Below, piece by piece: positions 11,126 to 21,260 of a stretch of 64,000 nucleotides of DNA. The DNA is from Rhizomys pruinosus. Its lineage: Eukaryota > Chordata > Mammalia > Rodentia > Spalacidae. The stretch covers positions 1,309,994-1,373,993 of the forward strand of contig VZQC01009509.1 of assembly GCA_009823505.1 (NCBI GenBank), written 5' to 3'. The notes under the pieces are model-generated. The model had not been told where the DNA came from. It was given only the letters and a program-made list of their open reading frames with translations, and did not search any database. The position numbers were made by a program, and so were the translations under genes. Within the stretch, counting starts at the first letter, position 1. Every line of letters begins with the position of its first letter.

Positions 11126-11299
11126 AAGACTAAGATAGCATGTATCAGATAAGTATATTGGTAGAATAAGCAACCCAAATTTCCACAGAAAGGGTGGAGA
11201 TTATACAATAATGGTTGCATTTGATATTGACATTACTGGAATTTTGAAGTTTTAAGGACTGTATATAATGTTAGCACTATTATTATTTTGTTTATTTTA

Positions 11300-11516
11300 T
11301 TTTAGAATTTGTTGTTTTTACTTTATGTGTATTGCTGGATTGCCTGCGTGTGTGTAAGTCCATCCGCGTTATGCAGAGCCCATGGAGGTCAGAAGAGAGT
11401 GTAGGATTCTCCTGGAACTGGAGTTACAGATCATTGTTAGCTGCCATGTGGGTGCTGGGAACTGAACCCTTGTCAGCAGCTAGTGCTCTTCACCAATCAG
11501 CCATCTCTCAAGCCCG
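11300..11516 (-). repeat. B2 SINE
   Basis: Reverse-complement B2, moderately diverged, ending in atcagccatctctcaagccc. Confidence 0.85.
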
Positions 11517-11551
11517 TTTTTATTTTATTTTATTAAAAATTCTTTTTCCAT

Positions 11552-11660
11552 TTTTATTTTTTTTGAGACAGGCACTCACTATGTATTCCTGGCTGGTCTG
11601 GAACTCATTACGTAGACTGGGCTGACCTTGAGCTCATGAGCCCTGCCTGTTCCCACCTTG
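11552..11660 (-). repeat. B1 SINE fragment
   Basis: Reverse-complement B1 truncated after the ctgaccttgagctcatgagccctgcctg region. Confidence 0.75.
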
Positions 11661-11674
11661 TGAGTTATTTTGAT

Positions 11675-11910
11675 GATTTTTTTTTTATATTTTATTATAC
11701 TTTTATTTTTAACGTTATTTTTTATCTTACGAGCATGTATGTAAGCACACTGCATGTGTACAATACCTGCCGAGGCCAGAAGATGACGTTGGATTCCTTG
11801 GAACTGGAATTATAGACAGTTGTTAACCACCATGTAGGTGTTGGGAATAGAACCCAGGTCCTCTGCAAGAGCAGTCAATGCTGTTATCTGCTGAGCTGTC
11901 TCTCCAGCCT
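11675..11910 (-). repeat. B2 SINE
   Basis: Reverse-complement B2, older, ending in gctgagctgtctctccagcc. Confidence 0.85.
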
Positions 11911-11959
11911 AATTGTATCCATATATATATGTAATTTAAAATATTTTATTGTTACTTTT

Positions 11960-12215
11960 TTAAAATTATTTTTTAATTTTTAATTTTATTTATTTCTCTA
12001 TGTGTATGAATGTACTGTCTGCATGTAGGTCTGTGCACCCGTGTCGTGCAATGCCGCGGAGGTCAGAAGAGGGTGTCAGATTCCCCTGGAACTGGAGTTC
12101 TCCTGGAACTGGAGTTTCAGACGGTTCTCGGCCGCCATGTGGGTGCTGGGGATCGAACCTGGGTCCTCTGTAAGAGCAGTCGGCGCTCTTAACCACTAGG
12201 CCATCTCTCCAGGCC
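11960..12215 (-). repeat. B2 SINE (duplicated-unit subfamily) nested in an older B2
   Basis: Reverse-complement B2 with the internal tandem unit (ctggaactggagttctc twice). The perfect 15-bp direct repeat tttattgttactttt flanks it at 11945-11959 and 12216-12230; the target is the T-rich tail of the older B2 that continues at 12231. Confidence 0.93.
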
Positions 12216-12230
12216 TTTATTGTTACTTTT

Positions 12231-12432
12231 ATTTTATGTATATGACTGTAATGCCTGCATGTGTGTAAGTGTACCAGTGTCCTGCATTGCTCGTGAAGGT
12301 TAGAAGAAGGTGTTGGATCCCGGGAACTGGAGTTATGGATGGTGGTTAGTCATCATGTGGGTGCTGGAATTGAACCTGGGTCCTCTGCAAGAGCAGCCAG
12401 TGCTCTTCACCACTGAGCCATCTCTCCAGACC
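12231..12432 (-). repeat. B2 SINE
   Basis: Older reverse-complement B2 whose A-tail hosts the insertion at 11960-12215. Confidence 0.85.
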
Positions 12433-12436
12433 CTAT

Positions 12437-12520
12437 TTATGTATTTTTGACACAGAATCTGTGTATTCCAGCTTGGCCTAGAACTCACTGAGATCTGCCT
12501 GACTCTGTCTTTCAAGTTGC
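12437..12520 (-). repeat. B1 SINE fragment
   Basis: Partial reverse-complement B1 (tttttgacacagaatctgtgtattccagcttggcctagaactcactgagatctgcctg). Confidence 0.65.
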
Positions 12521-12524
12521 TTTG

Positions 12525-12605
12525 TTTCCTCCCTCCTTCCCTCTTTCCCTTCTTCCCTCCCTCTCTGTTTTTTTTTTTTCCCTCTCTCCCTTCCCTCCCT
12601 CTTTA
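12525..12605. repeat. Polypyrimidine (TTCC/CTTT)-rich tract
   Basis: About 80 bp of almost pure T/C on the plus strand. Minus-strand frames across it are low complexity (Lys/Glu/Gly/Arg). Confidence 0.9.
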
Positions 12606-12616
12606 CCTCCTTCTAT

Positions 12617-12763
12617 TTGTCTTTTGAGACAGGGTCTTATGCTGTAGTGCAGTCTGTCCTGGAATGATTCACTATGTATCCTAAGCTGGCCTTGAACTCC
12701 TAGCAATTCTCCTGCCTCAGCCCCTCGAGTGCTGGGACAACAGACATGCACCTCTATATCTGG
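12617..12763 (-). repeat. B1-like SINE
   Basis: Reverse complement; includes tgctgtagtgcagtctgtcctgg and ctgcctcagcccctcgagtgctggga. Confidence 0.8.
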
Positions 12764-13524
12764 TTGTTTCTATGATTAGCAAGGGAGTTTATAATTTGTG
12801 GAAATATAATGTGGTACGTTTGCTACTTGCATACTATCCTGTTTGTTACAGTTCTTATTCTGAGGTATCAGAAACTCTGTACATGCTTGCTTTTATACTA
12901 AGATAAAAAATTTGGCATGTGCTGTCAGCCTTGGGCCTGTGTTTTATCAGGGTCCATGATGATCCATAGGGTTTTTGTGTTACAACTGCCGACTAGAAAC
13001 AGCAGGAGGTCTGTTTCGTCAAAGGCCTCTTAGGAGGCTGAGCCCCTTTGGCAAGAGAAGTGGAGGAAGTCGGAAAGAGAATATAAGTGTTTGATTGTCA
13101 CAGAAAACATTCATTTTCTGGGCAGGGTTTCCTGTCGACTCCAAGTTGCCATGTCCCCTACCATCTCCCCCTTCACGCCTGATGGCCGCAGTGCCACGTT
13201 AGACTCCGCTTTGCTTGGTTCATAAATGCAGGGGGCAGCTCTTTCCTCTATTGGACAGGGAAGTCTTTTGAGGAATACTGTGTGAATGGCAGCCAGGAGC
13301 CTGTGATGCGATAGAGAGCCTAGAATGAGAATAGGCATGCCTAGCTGGGCGTGGCCACGGTGGGGTGTGGGTCTGTTTGTGTGGTGGTCTCTCGAGGAAG
13401 ACAATGTCCTACTCTGCAGTTCTCAGTAGCATCTAGGGGGTTTCCAGGAGGTCAGTGACCCAGAACTGGAGGGTGGTGTGGTAAATGAGCATTTCTGACC
13501 TTGTTCACCTTTAAGAAAGTAGCA
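12764..13524. other. Unique non-coding block
   Basis: No gene or repeat recognised. The minus-strand 97-aa frame at 13111-13404 has no recognisable domain and its frame is not otherwise supported. Confidence 0.45.
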
Positions 13525-13692
13525 TGGCAGGCAAGTATGGTGGTGCCCGCCTTTAATCCCAGCTCTCTGAAGGCAGAGGCAGGCGGATCTCTGTGAGATT
13601 GAGGCCAGCCTGGTCTACATAGTGAGTTCCAGGCCAGCTGGGGCTACAGGGAGACACTGTCTCAAAACAAACAAACAAACAAACAAACAAAA
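13525..13692 (+). repeat. B1 SINE
   Basis: Sense B1 (gtggtgcccgcctttaatccc..ggctacagggagacactgtctc) with a (CAAA)n tail. Confidence 0.92.
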
Positions 13693-14726
13693 AAGAGCAA
13701 CATGGAACAACCAGGTCAGTGAAAGAGGTACTGCAATTCCTGCAGACATGTATGAGTTATGTCAGGAAATGGACTACAGCCTGTGAGTCTCCAACTTCTT
13801 GAGAAAGTGCTTTGCATCGCAGAAGCACAGGGTGCTGAATGAATAGTGCAGACACTTGAAAGTTATAAGTGAAGGAAAACTATGGGACCACCCTCCCTTC
13901 TCTTCCCATTCTGAACTTCCAAGGTCCTTTAAGTCCCCCCCACTGGAAAACAGGGATGGTTCCCAGGCCGGCAAGGTGGACCTGCCCCTCTTGGCCTGAA
14001 CAGCAGGGATGTATGTGACCATCAGTGGAGGGCCACCCTGGGAGTTTGTCTCCTTTCATGCAAAGCCCCAGAAGTAAGCGTCTCCTTCAAATTCCAGACT
14101 TGGTTTCAGTGAACTGAAAGGAGTCTTTTGTCCTCTGGCAAACCACACATTCCAGAGACTAATTTGAAAAGCCAGATTTGTGAGCGATGGAGGGTCCATT
14201 GAAGGAAGGAGCGTCTGTGTTGGAGATGGAATAGGGCAGGGGTGAAAAGCTGAGGTGAGGACATGGCAGTTTTATGTATGCAGGGTCCCGTTTCCTAACA
14301 GCACTTTGACCTATAGCAGGTGATGAATGCCTAGTGGTTGAATGGATGGTTGAGGGCACATTTTGGGGGTGTATTTTCTATGTGTGGCCATTAAAGGGGT
14401 ATTAGAGAAGACTTAGTGTTTTTTTTCTGCACTGTCTGCAGCAATTTGCCAAAGGATGCTCGCCTTTCCAGAGTGAAGCTTACCACCAGAAAACGTCCTG
14501 GAGTCTGTTTTCAGTTCATACTTCCCTGTGTATTTAAAGGAGTTTTCAAACTGCCCTTGGAAACTGCTGGCAAAGAGGAACTGCAGCAGGGGGACTGGAA
14601 GGTCAGCACTGCCTATATCTAGGTTAGACGAAGATGGAAAAGCGCTTCTGAGCCGAGTTCCGCCCCCACCTGGGCTAAAACCACCCGTTGGCACCGGAAA
14701 CCTTTTTCTGTATTTTCAAAATATCA
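13693..14726. other. Unique non-coding block up to the assembly gap
   Basis: About 1 kb free of recognised repeats. Several 60-90 aa frames exist on both strands but overlap each other and show no domain. Confidence 0.45.
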
Positions 14727-15385
14727 NNNNNNNNNNNNNNNNNNNNNNNNNNNNNNNNNNNNNNNNNNNNNNNNNNNNNNNNNNNNNNNNNNNNNNNNNN
14801 NNNNNNNNNNNNNNNNNNNNNNNNNNNNNNNNNNNNNNNNNNNNNNNNNNNNNNNNNNNNNNNNNNNNNNNNNNNNNNNNNNNNNNNNNNNNNNNNNNNN
14901 NNNNNNNNNNNNNNNNNNNNNNNNNNNNNNNNNNNNNNNNNNNNNNNNNNNNNNNNNNNNNNNNNNNNNNNNNNNNNNNNNNNNNNNNNNNNNNNNNNNN
15001 NNNNNNNNNNNNNNNNNNNNNNNNNNNNNNNNNNNNNNNNNNNNNNNNNNNNNNNNNNNNNNNNNNNNNNNNNNNNNNNNNNNNNNNNNNNNNNNNNNNN
15101 NNNNNNNNNNNNNNNNNNNNNNNNNNNNNNNNNNNNNNNNNNNNNNNNNNNNNNNNNNNNNNNNNNNNNNNNNNNNNNNNNNNNNNNNNNNNNNNNNNNN
15201 NNNNNNNNNNNNNNNNNNNNNNNNNNNNNNNNNNNNNNNNNNNNNNNNNNNNNNNNNNNNNNNNNNNNNNNNNNNNNNNNNNNNNNNNNNNNNNNNNNNN
15301 NNNNNNNNNNNNNNNNNNNNNNNNNNNNNNNNNNNNNNNNNNNNNNNNNNNNNNNNNNNNNNNNNNNNNNNNNNNNNNNNNNNNN
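14727..15385. other. Assembly gap (659 N)
   Basis: Undetermined bases. The second copy fills this place with 612 bp (34294-34905) holding a (TC)31 run and a B2 interrupted by a B1, a classic short-read break point. Reading frames that span the Ns are meaningless. Confidence 0.99.
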
Positions 15386-15524
15386 TCTTTTCGAGACAGG
15401 GTCTCCCTATAGCCCCAGCTGTCCTGGAACTCTGTAGACCAGGCTGGCCTTGAACTCACAAAGATCCGCCTGCCTCTGCCTCCAAGTGCTAGGATTAAAG
15501 GCGTGCGCCACCATGCCTGGCTTA
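15386..15524 (-). repeat. B1 SINE
   Basis: Reverse-complement B1 starting at the gap edge. By comparison with copy 2 it sits inside a B2 element; the B2 tail resumes at 15525 (tcttatacatgcaggcaa..catacac). Confidence 0.9.
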
Positions 15525-15814
15525 AAGGCGCTCTTATACATGCAGGCAATATACATACACAAACAATAAAAGTAATAAATTTCTAAAAAATAAAAAGAAG
15601 TAAATGTGTGACTGACATTATTTTTGGCCATTCTTTGAGGGTACTTTATATTCCTTATTTTACTAGTGACTTAGAAAAACTTTGAGAAGGATTTTATTGA
15701 TGTGAAATTAGTGCTTGACCTGCCCAAGCCCACTTTGACTCCTCTCAGATGTGTTCCTTGGTTCCACCCAAGGTGCCCCATTTAGTGCACGCTCTCCAAG
15801 CATGTGTGTAGGGT
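15525..15814. other. B2 tail remnant then unique sequence
   Basis: 15525-15600 is the A-rich B2 tail; the rest is unrecognised. Confidence 0.5.
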
Positions 15815-16203
15815 TCAGAAGGCCTTGATGTGCTGTCCAGGGGACATGGTGGCAGTATTTTGGGAGGTTGTAGAACTTTTAGAAGGTGGTTCCTTGCTGG
15901 AAGAAGTGAGCCCTGGGGCCTGGTCTTGAGATCTTACAGTTCAGCCTGTTCTAGTCTGCTTCCTGTTGTCACAAGATGCAAGGAGCCATCAGTGATGCTG
16001 TATCCCCTCAGACCATCAGTGATGTGCTGCTTAGCTACCGTTAGCTGTAGGTGCTGAGAGCCGTGGGTGCCATGCCCCAGCAGGCTTGCAGAACTCCTCC
16101 ATCTTCCTGAGGCAAAGGCTTGCCCGAGTTGATCAGCAACCCCCAGTTCCTTCTCCTGCCGAGCCTGCAGCCAGCATTCTACCCTGATTCCTCTCATGGG
16201 GAT
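15815..16203 (+). repeat. LTR/MaLR-like medium-reiterated repeat
   Basis: Contains ggcagtattttgggaggttgtagaac..aggtggttccttgctgg..ctgcttcctgttgtcac, the series seen in the related elements at 1372-1598 and 26130-26240. Confidence 0.5.
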
Positions 16204-16204
16204 A

Positions 16205-16665
16205 TTTTAGATCCTTCATATAAGGCAAGTTAGGACCTTTCTTTTTGTCTTTCTGTTTCTACCTTTCACTTAGTAGAGTGTCTTATTGTGCTCATGTGAT
16301 TGAACTTTGCAGAATTTCTTCTTTTAAAAGGTGGAGTATTTCTACTTTGTGTTTGTGTACACACACACAAAACATATTTTCTTTATTCACTCATGGCGGA
16401 CATTTAGACTGCTTGAACATCTTGGTTATTGTGAACAGTGCTGTGTAATCTTGGGACTGGTCATATCTTCATTTTGGGGTAAATCCCAAGAAGTTTGGAT
16501 TTCTGTGTCACGTGGTAGTTCTATCTCTAATTTTTGCAGAAACTCCTGTCTTCTTTTCCCTTGTGGGTCCACCATTTTGCATTGTCACCAAGAGCATGCA
16601 GTGGTTCTACTTACTCCATATTCTCAACAAGGTTTGGTCTAAATATTTTTAATTTTAAATATTTA
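16205..16665 (-). repeat. Old L1 fragment (3' ORF2/3' end), sense on minus strand
   Basis: Plus-strand text matches the reverse complement of the 3' part of mammalian L1 ORF2: tttctttattcactcatgg..ggacatttagact..cttggttattgtgaacagtgctg..gtggtagttctatctctaatt. It is broken and non-coding. Confidence 0.7.
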
Positions 16666-16714
16666 TTTATTTTTCAATATTTTATTTTAAAACTATTTTT
16701 ACTTTATTTTATGT

Positions 16715-16913
16715 GCATGAAATAAACCCTTATTTTATATACGTGCACACATGTAAGTGCACCTGTGTCATGCAATGCAGGCAGAGGTCAGAAGAGGGTG
16801 TCGGGTTTCCTGGAAGTGGAGTTACAGATGGTTGTTTGCTGTCACATGGGTGCTGGCAATTGAACCCTGGTCCTCTGCAGTAACATCCGGGGCTCATAAC
16901 TGCTGAGCAGCTC
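16715..16913 (-). repeat. B2 SINE inserted in L1
   Basis: Reverse-complement B2 (gtgcacctgtgtcatgcaatgcag..gctgagcagctcc) lying between two pieces of the L1. Confidence 0.85.
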
Positions 16914-16924
16914 CTAAAATACAA

Positions 16925-17167
16925 TTTTTTAAAATTTTATTTATTTTTTTATGTGTATGAATGTACTGTCTACATGTAGGTCTGTGCACCTGTGTTGTGC
17001 AATGGGGCGGAGGTCAGAAGAGGGTGTCGGATTCCCCTGGGTCTGGAGTTCTCCTGGAATTGGAATTACAGATGGTTCTCAGCTGCCATGTGGGTGCTGG
17101 GGATCAAACCCGGGTCCTCTGCAAGAGCGGTCGTCGCTCTTAACCGCTAGGCCATCCCTCCAGCCCC
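16925..17167 (-). repeat. B2 SINE, duplicated-unit subfamily, inserted in L1
   Basis: Near-consensus reverse-complement B2 with the internal unit duplication (cctgggtctggagttct / cctggaattggaattac). The head ends in ctaggccatccctccagccccc. Confidence 0.9.
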
Positions 17168-17169
17168 CA

Positions 17170-17255
17170 ATTTTATTTTTTATAGTAGTCATTCCACCAG
17201 GTGTGAGAATTCACCGCACTCGAGATTTGCATTTCCTTGAAGTGACATTAACCCA
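17170..17255 (-). repeat. L1 ORF2 fragment, minus strand, continuing 16205-16665
   Basis: The plus strand reads ccaccaggtgtgagaattc..gatttgcatttccttgaagtgac, the reverse complement of the ORF2 stretch that encodes the conserved region just 5' of the 16205-16665 piece. Confidence 0.65.
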
Positions 17256-17512
17256 AAAGCCTGCAGAGCAAAGAAAACAGCAAAAAGTTGATCCAGGGAT
17301 TTGGAGAAAATATTTGCAATTCGTGTATATGATAAGCTGTTTCCTAGAAAACATTTAAGGAAGCCATATAAACTGGTAGCAAACTTACCCAAACCAAAAA
17401 TAACCTTGATGATAATGTGCTTCAAAAGGGTTAAGAATGTAAACAGACATTTCTTTAAGGAAGACGTACAAATGGGCACAGGTATAGAAAAAAATCTTTG
17501 CTGAGTCTCTGC
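17256..17512 (+). repeat. Inverted 5' segment of the same L1
   Basis: Switches to L1 sense on the plus strand (gagcaaagaaaacagcaa..tttggagaaaatatttgcaa..acagacatttctttaagg aagac). In L1 order this precedes the 17170-17255 piece, so the element has the 5'-inverted layout left by twin priming. Confidence 0.65.
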
Positions 17513-18451
17513 AGGTATCTCTAAAACCTTAATTCCTGCTGTCCTTTCAGTGCCTAGTCAGAAGAGGGAGGGGATTCCTTCCTAATGAAGGTACACGTGA
17601 CTCTCTTTCCCTGAGGGCATGGCAGTCCACATTTAATGTTAGTCACTCCCTTAAAAATATACTGCTTAATTTTGCATTTTAAATTGGATATCCATTGCAC
17701 ACTCTGTTTAGTTGGCAGTTAAAAGGAAATGGCTCACACATGATTGGAAGGTAGTTGACCGTCCGCATATATTATTGCAAACAGAGTGGACGCAGTACAT
17801 CATTTTCAGTGGGATGCGCTGGAGAGTGGAATTCCCTTACGACTGAAAGGCTGTGGAGGATTCTTTTGAAGACTGCCTCCTGTATTTCCTGTGTATCTCG
17901 TTTCATCTAGGGATGGCACAGAACTCTGCCATCTGTAGCGAGTGGCGACTATCTCTCAGTCATGAAGAATTCATCTGTTAATTTTCTTTCTTTCTCTGAC
18001 TTGATGACACCATTGTGATTACTTCTCCCTCTCCAATCAATAACGTCTCATTTTCCATTATTACATCTTAAGTATATTGAAATGGCTGCAAGCTGTTACA
18101 TTTTCATTTTGGTGATGTGATGGTTGGAAAAATCTGTCAGGAAATAGTCACAGGAGTTCAAGTCCTCTAAATCTGGGCCATCTTCCAGAGGAATCTGGGC
18201 TTAGGTGGTAGAGTATCTCTACTTGCCTGTATTCTGCAGCTTTGGCTCATGCAGCCCATACCTTATTTTCCTAGACTCTGCAGGTCAGGGTTGAAGTTAC
18301 CTGTCCACGTGGGCCCATTGAGCCCCCATATTTGGGGTCCTGTCTTCACTCTATCCACTGTTTCCTTGCTTTATATTTGAAAGAATATCAGGGGAGTTTA
18401 GGCTACTTACTGTCTAAGTGCTATTGAGAAATCAGCAAAGAGAGGTTTGGC
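17513..18451. other. Unique non-coding block
   Basis: About 940 bp without recognised repeats, AT-rich and homopolymer-poor. Candidate conserved non-coding sequence by appearance only. Confidence 0.45.
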
Positions 18452-18618
18452 TAGATGGTGCACTGCAGGCCTGTAGTCCCAGCACTCTGAAGGCTGAGGC
18501 AGGAGGATGGAAAGTTTGAGATCAGCCTGGTCTTGCAGAAATGTCTGGAGAAAAGAAAGAAAAAAAAAAAAAAAAAAAGAGATCAGCCTGGTCTACAGAG
18601 TAAGACTCTGTCTCTAAA
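18452..18618 (+). repeat. B1 SINE with internal poly(A) insertion
   Basis: Sense B1. At 18545-18580 an A-rich insert interrupts it, and the gatcagcctggtc segment is repeated on both sides. Copy 2 has the same layout with a shorter A-run. Confidence 0.8.
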
Positions 18619-19894
18619 CAACCCCATCGATAGAAATCACTCAGGATTTTCTAAGAATCTTTACCTAAATGTGGGAGTGATAGGCTAGAGATTTGGGTCT
18701 TCTGGTAAATGAAAGCAAACTCCCTCAAGGGAATTTGTCTCAAATCCATCCATTGGTAGTATAACTGCTTTGGTTGACCTCTAATGGAAACCAGTGTTTG
18801 GTGAGGAGAGGCTCTTGCCTTCTTCTATTAATGCATTTCAAGGTTGGAAAAAGTAGTGTTAATAGTGTAGGGCAATTAACAGTTGAGGGAAGGTGTTGTA
18901 AGCTGCAGGAATGTGGCCTGGGAGTGCTTGGGGAAGCATTGTGCAAGAGGAGGCTGGAGTGTGGCTAAATCTAGTCTAGCACTTGGTGGTGACTCAGCCC
19001 CCCATGGGGCCACTGTCTGTGTGATGGTTTGGGCTTTGGGACATTGATTGGCAGCTGGGTGCACTGCGTGCTCCCCCCCTTCCCCAGCTGGCTGCTATCT
19101 TGGGGCCACAGTGGAAGAACTGCAGTCATTTATCACTTTGGACATTTAACCACACTCTTTTTCAGGGAGGTGTGTCTCTGAACTTTGAGTTGAGATGCAA
19201 ATAAGGGTTTGTTTCCTTTGTAAGGTGCAATATTATACTGCTTTTCACAGCAAAGAAAAACTCTCAGGTGAGGGTTGTGCATTGACAGACCAGAATGGAC
19301 TGGTTTCAGTGGTAAGTGTGCAGCTGGTCTCATAACTTCTCCTTTTTCTTATTCCCCCCACTCCTCTGGCTCTACATCCTTCAAGACTGTTCTGTCAATC
19401 TTTTCCTTTTCCTTCATAATATTTAAGTGTGTCAGTTTGTGTTTGTTTTAATGTAAATGCTATCATGTGTACCTGTAATAGTATCTTTGGGTGCATGTAT
19501 CACGGTACTACACACGGAAGCTTAAAACAACAGAAAAATGTTTCTTCCTGGTTCTGGAGGGCAGAAATCCAGAATCTCTATCAATGGGCTGACAACAAGC
19601 TGCAGACAGTATAACCAGACACAATAGGTTCATGTATTAAAGAATACAAAGTCAAACAAGCTTAGCTATGACAGAAAAGAATGGAGGAAGATTTACTGCC
19701 TGTAGGTAAGGAGAACCTTGGGAGTGGCTTCCCCCAAAGCAATGTTCTTTTCCAACAAAGCAAGCTTGGGGATTTTCTTAGGGAAGCCTGTATGTACACA
19801 CAGCATTTTTAGATCCTATTCCTGAGCATCCTCAGTTGGGAAGAACATTTCCCAGCATCCTCAATTTAAAGTCATAGTTCAAGAAAGAAAGACA
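18619..19894. other. Unique stretch, indel-rich relative to copy 2
   Basis: No gene recognised. From about 18780 this copy and 38300-39520 differ by frequent one- to few-base indels, unlike the cleaner preceding 10 kb. Confidence 0.5.
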
Positions 19895-20100
19895 GGGGCT
19901 AGACACATGGGCCAGTGGTTAAGAACACTTGCTGCCTGCCTCTGCAGAGGAGCCTGCACCCACATGGCCGCTTGGTCATCTGTAACTCCAGTTCTGGAGG
20001 ATCCAGTACACTTTTCTGGCCTTTGAGGGCTCCTGTGCACAAATGGGCACATGAACTCACACAGGTACACTCATATTTTCATAAAATAATAAATAAAAAA
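19895..20100 (+). repeat. B2/B3 SINE
   Basis: Sense element: gggccagtggttaagaacacttgctg (A-box), cccacatggccgc, aactccagttctgg, then a CA-rich 3' part and (AAT)A tail. Confidence 0.8.
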
Positions 20101-20356
20101 GAAGAGCCAGTGGGTGTTATTTTAGCTCAAGGTCACGGGGGATATGTCCAAAAGGCTAAAATGGTGGACAAACGGGGGGACTTTTGGGTGAGCTCAACTT
20201 TTGTTTTAAAAGTTTTGCCTGAAAAATGGAAAGTCCACTTTGAAGGTGCTTGCATATAGGAGTTTGCCCCTAAAGGTGTGTGTGTCACCTAGTGATGCAG
20301 GTGATGATGGCGAGGATGGCAGTTTCTCTTCTGTTTGTATCACACCTTTCTTTACA

Positions 20357-20440
20357 TACCTAGTGGCTGCAGGACAGCTCAGGATAGCTCAGTGTTGGAA
20401 CACTCTCCCAGGATGCTGGATGCCCTGGGATTGAATTCCC
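20357..20440 (+). repeat. ID-type SINE
   Basis: tRNA-like: aggatagctcagtgttggaacactc..gggattgaattcccag. Confidence 0.65.
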
Positions 20441-20639
20441 AGACAAGTGGAAACCCACAAAACAGTAACTCTGACTGTACTTCGGATACTCTCCCCACCT
20501 AGATCTTTTTTCTTTTCTTTTTTTTTTTTTTTNGAAATACAAAGGAGAAATAAAAACTTACAAGTCAAAAATTTATTTTATTAACAAAACTTCTTTCAAT
20601 TTTTGATGAATTTTAGTGAGAAAAATTGTAGGAAAAGTG

Positions 20640-20840
20640 TGATTCTTGTCATGCCAGTGTCGGTTCTTTGGTTGCAAACACCGTGTTGCCCATGCCCCGG
20701 CGTCAGAAGAGGGTGTCGGATTCCCATCCCCCTGGAACTAGGGTAAAGTAAAATCTACAGTTTCTCAGAACAGCCAGCCATAGGTGGAGTGACTAGGGGA
20801 TCAGCGGCCCAGGTCCTCCATAGGATCATGGACAAGGAGC
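20640..20840 (-). repeat. Degraded B2 SINE (noisy copy of 45651-45865)
   Basis: Recognisable words of reverse-complement B2 (ggcgtcagaagagggtgtcggattccc, ccaggtcctcc) separated by garbled sequence. It corresponds to the clean plus-strand B2 in block B. Confidence 0.6.
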
Positions 20841-20959
20841 ATTATGTGGCATCTCTGTACCAAACCCAAGCATATGTCTCTAGCTTGTGACATCCAGTGC
20901 CCCAGAAATATAGAATACAAATCGTGTGAGACTGGCAAAGTAGTTATGTTAAAAAAGAT

Positions 20960-21260
20960 CCCTGGTGACATGTGAAATAACCAAGCTCGGCCGGTGACGA
21001 CAGCGTACTTTTATAGGCCAACTGCTCCGGGAGAACGGGAGGACAAGAGGATAAGGAGGGTTCAAAAGAGCTGCCTAGGCACGTGAGGCTCGAAGGCAAG
21101 ACTGGAGGAAACTATAAGTGAGACCCCGAAATCATACAAAAATAAAGAATACCTGTAAGGCTTGTGACTTGGAGAATATAACTCATTGGGTCATGTGGGC
21201 ATAAAATGCCGCCTAGAGCGTGAAGGCCCCTGGTTTTCAACCCTTGGCACCAAACAAAAA
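20960..21260 (+). repeat. Degraded B1/ID-like SINE (noisy copy of 45393-45608)
   Basis: Follows the reverse complement of 45393-45608 with many indels: gccaactgctccgggagaacgggagg, agggttcaaaagagctgcctagg, then the ID-like part near 21180-21250. Confidence 0.6.

Larger units (their letters stand above)
7981..20532 (+). repeat. Duplicated block A, copy 1
   Basis: A 12.5-kb block nearly identical to 27546-40200 in the same orientation. The coordinate offset is steady (+19567 to +19576 for 8.0-14.7 kb, +19520 for 15.4-17.9 kb) with scattered substitutions and microsatellite length changes. Single Ns lie at 8006 and 20533, at its two edges. The last 1.8 kb (18.78-20.53 kb) differs from copy 2 by many small indels. 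It may be an alternative haplotype retained in the assembly or a genuine segmental duplication. Confidence 0.95.

Noticed and set aside
14528..15549. Long open frames of 249-294 codons on both strands
   Set aside because: They exist only because they run through the 659-base N gap.
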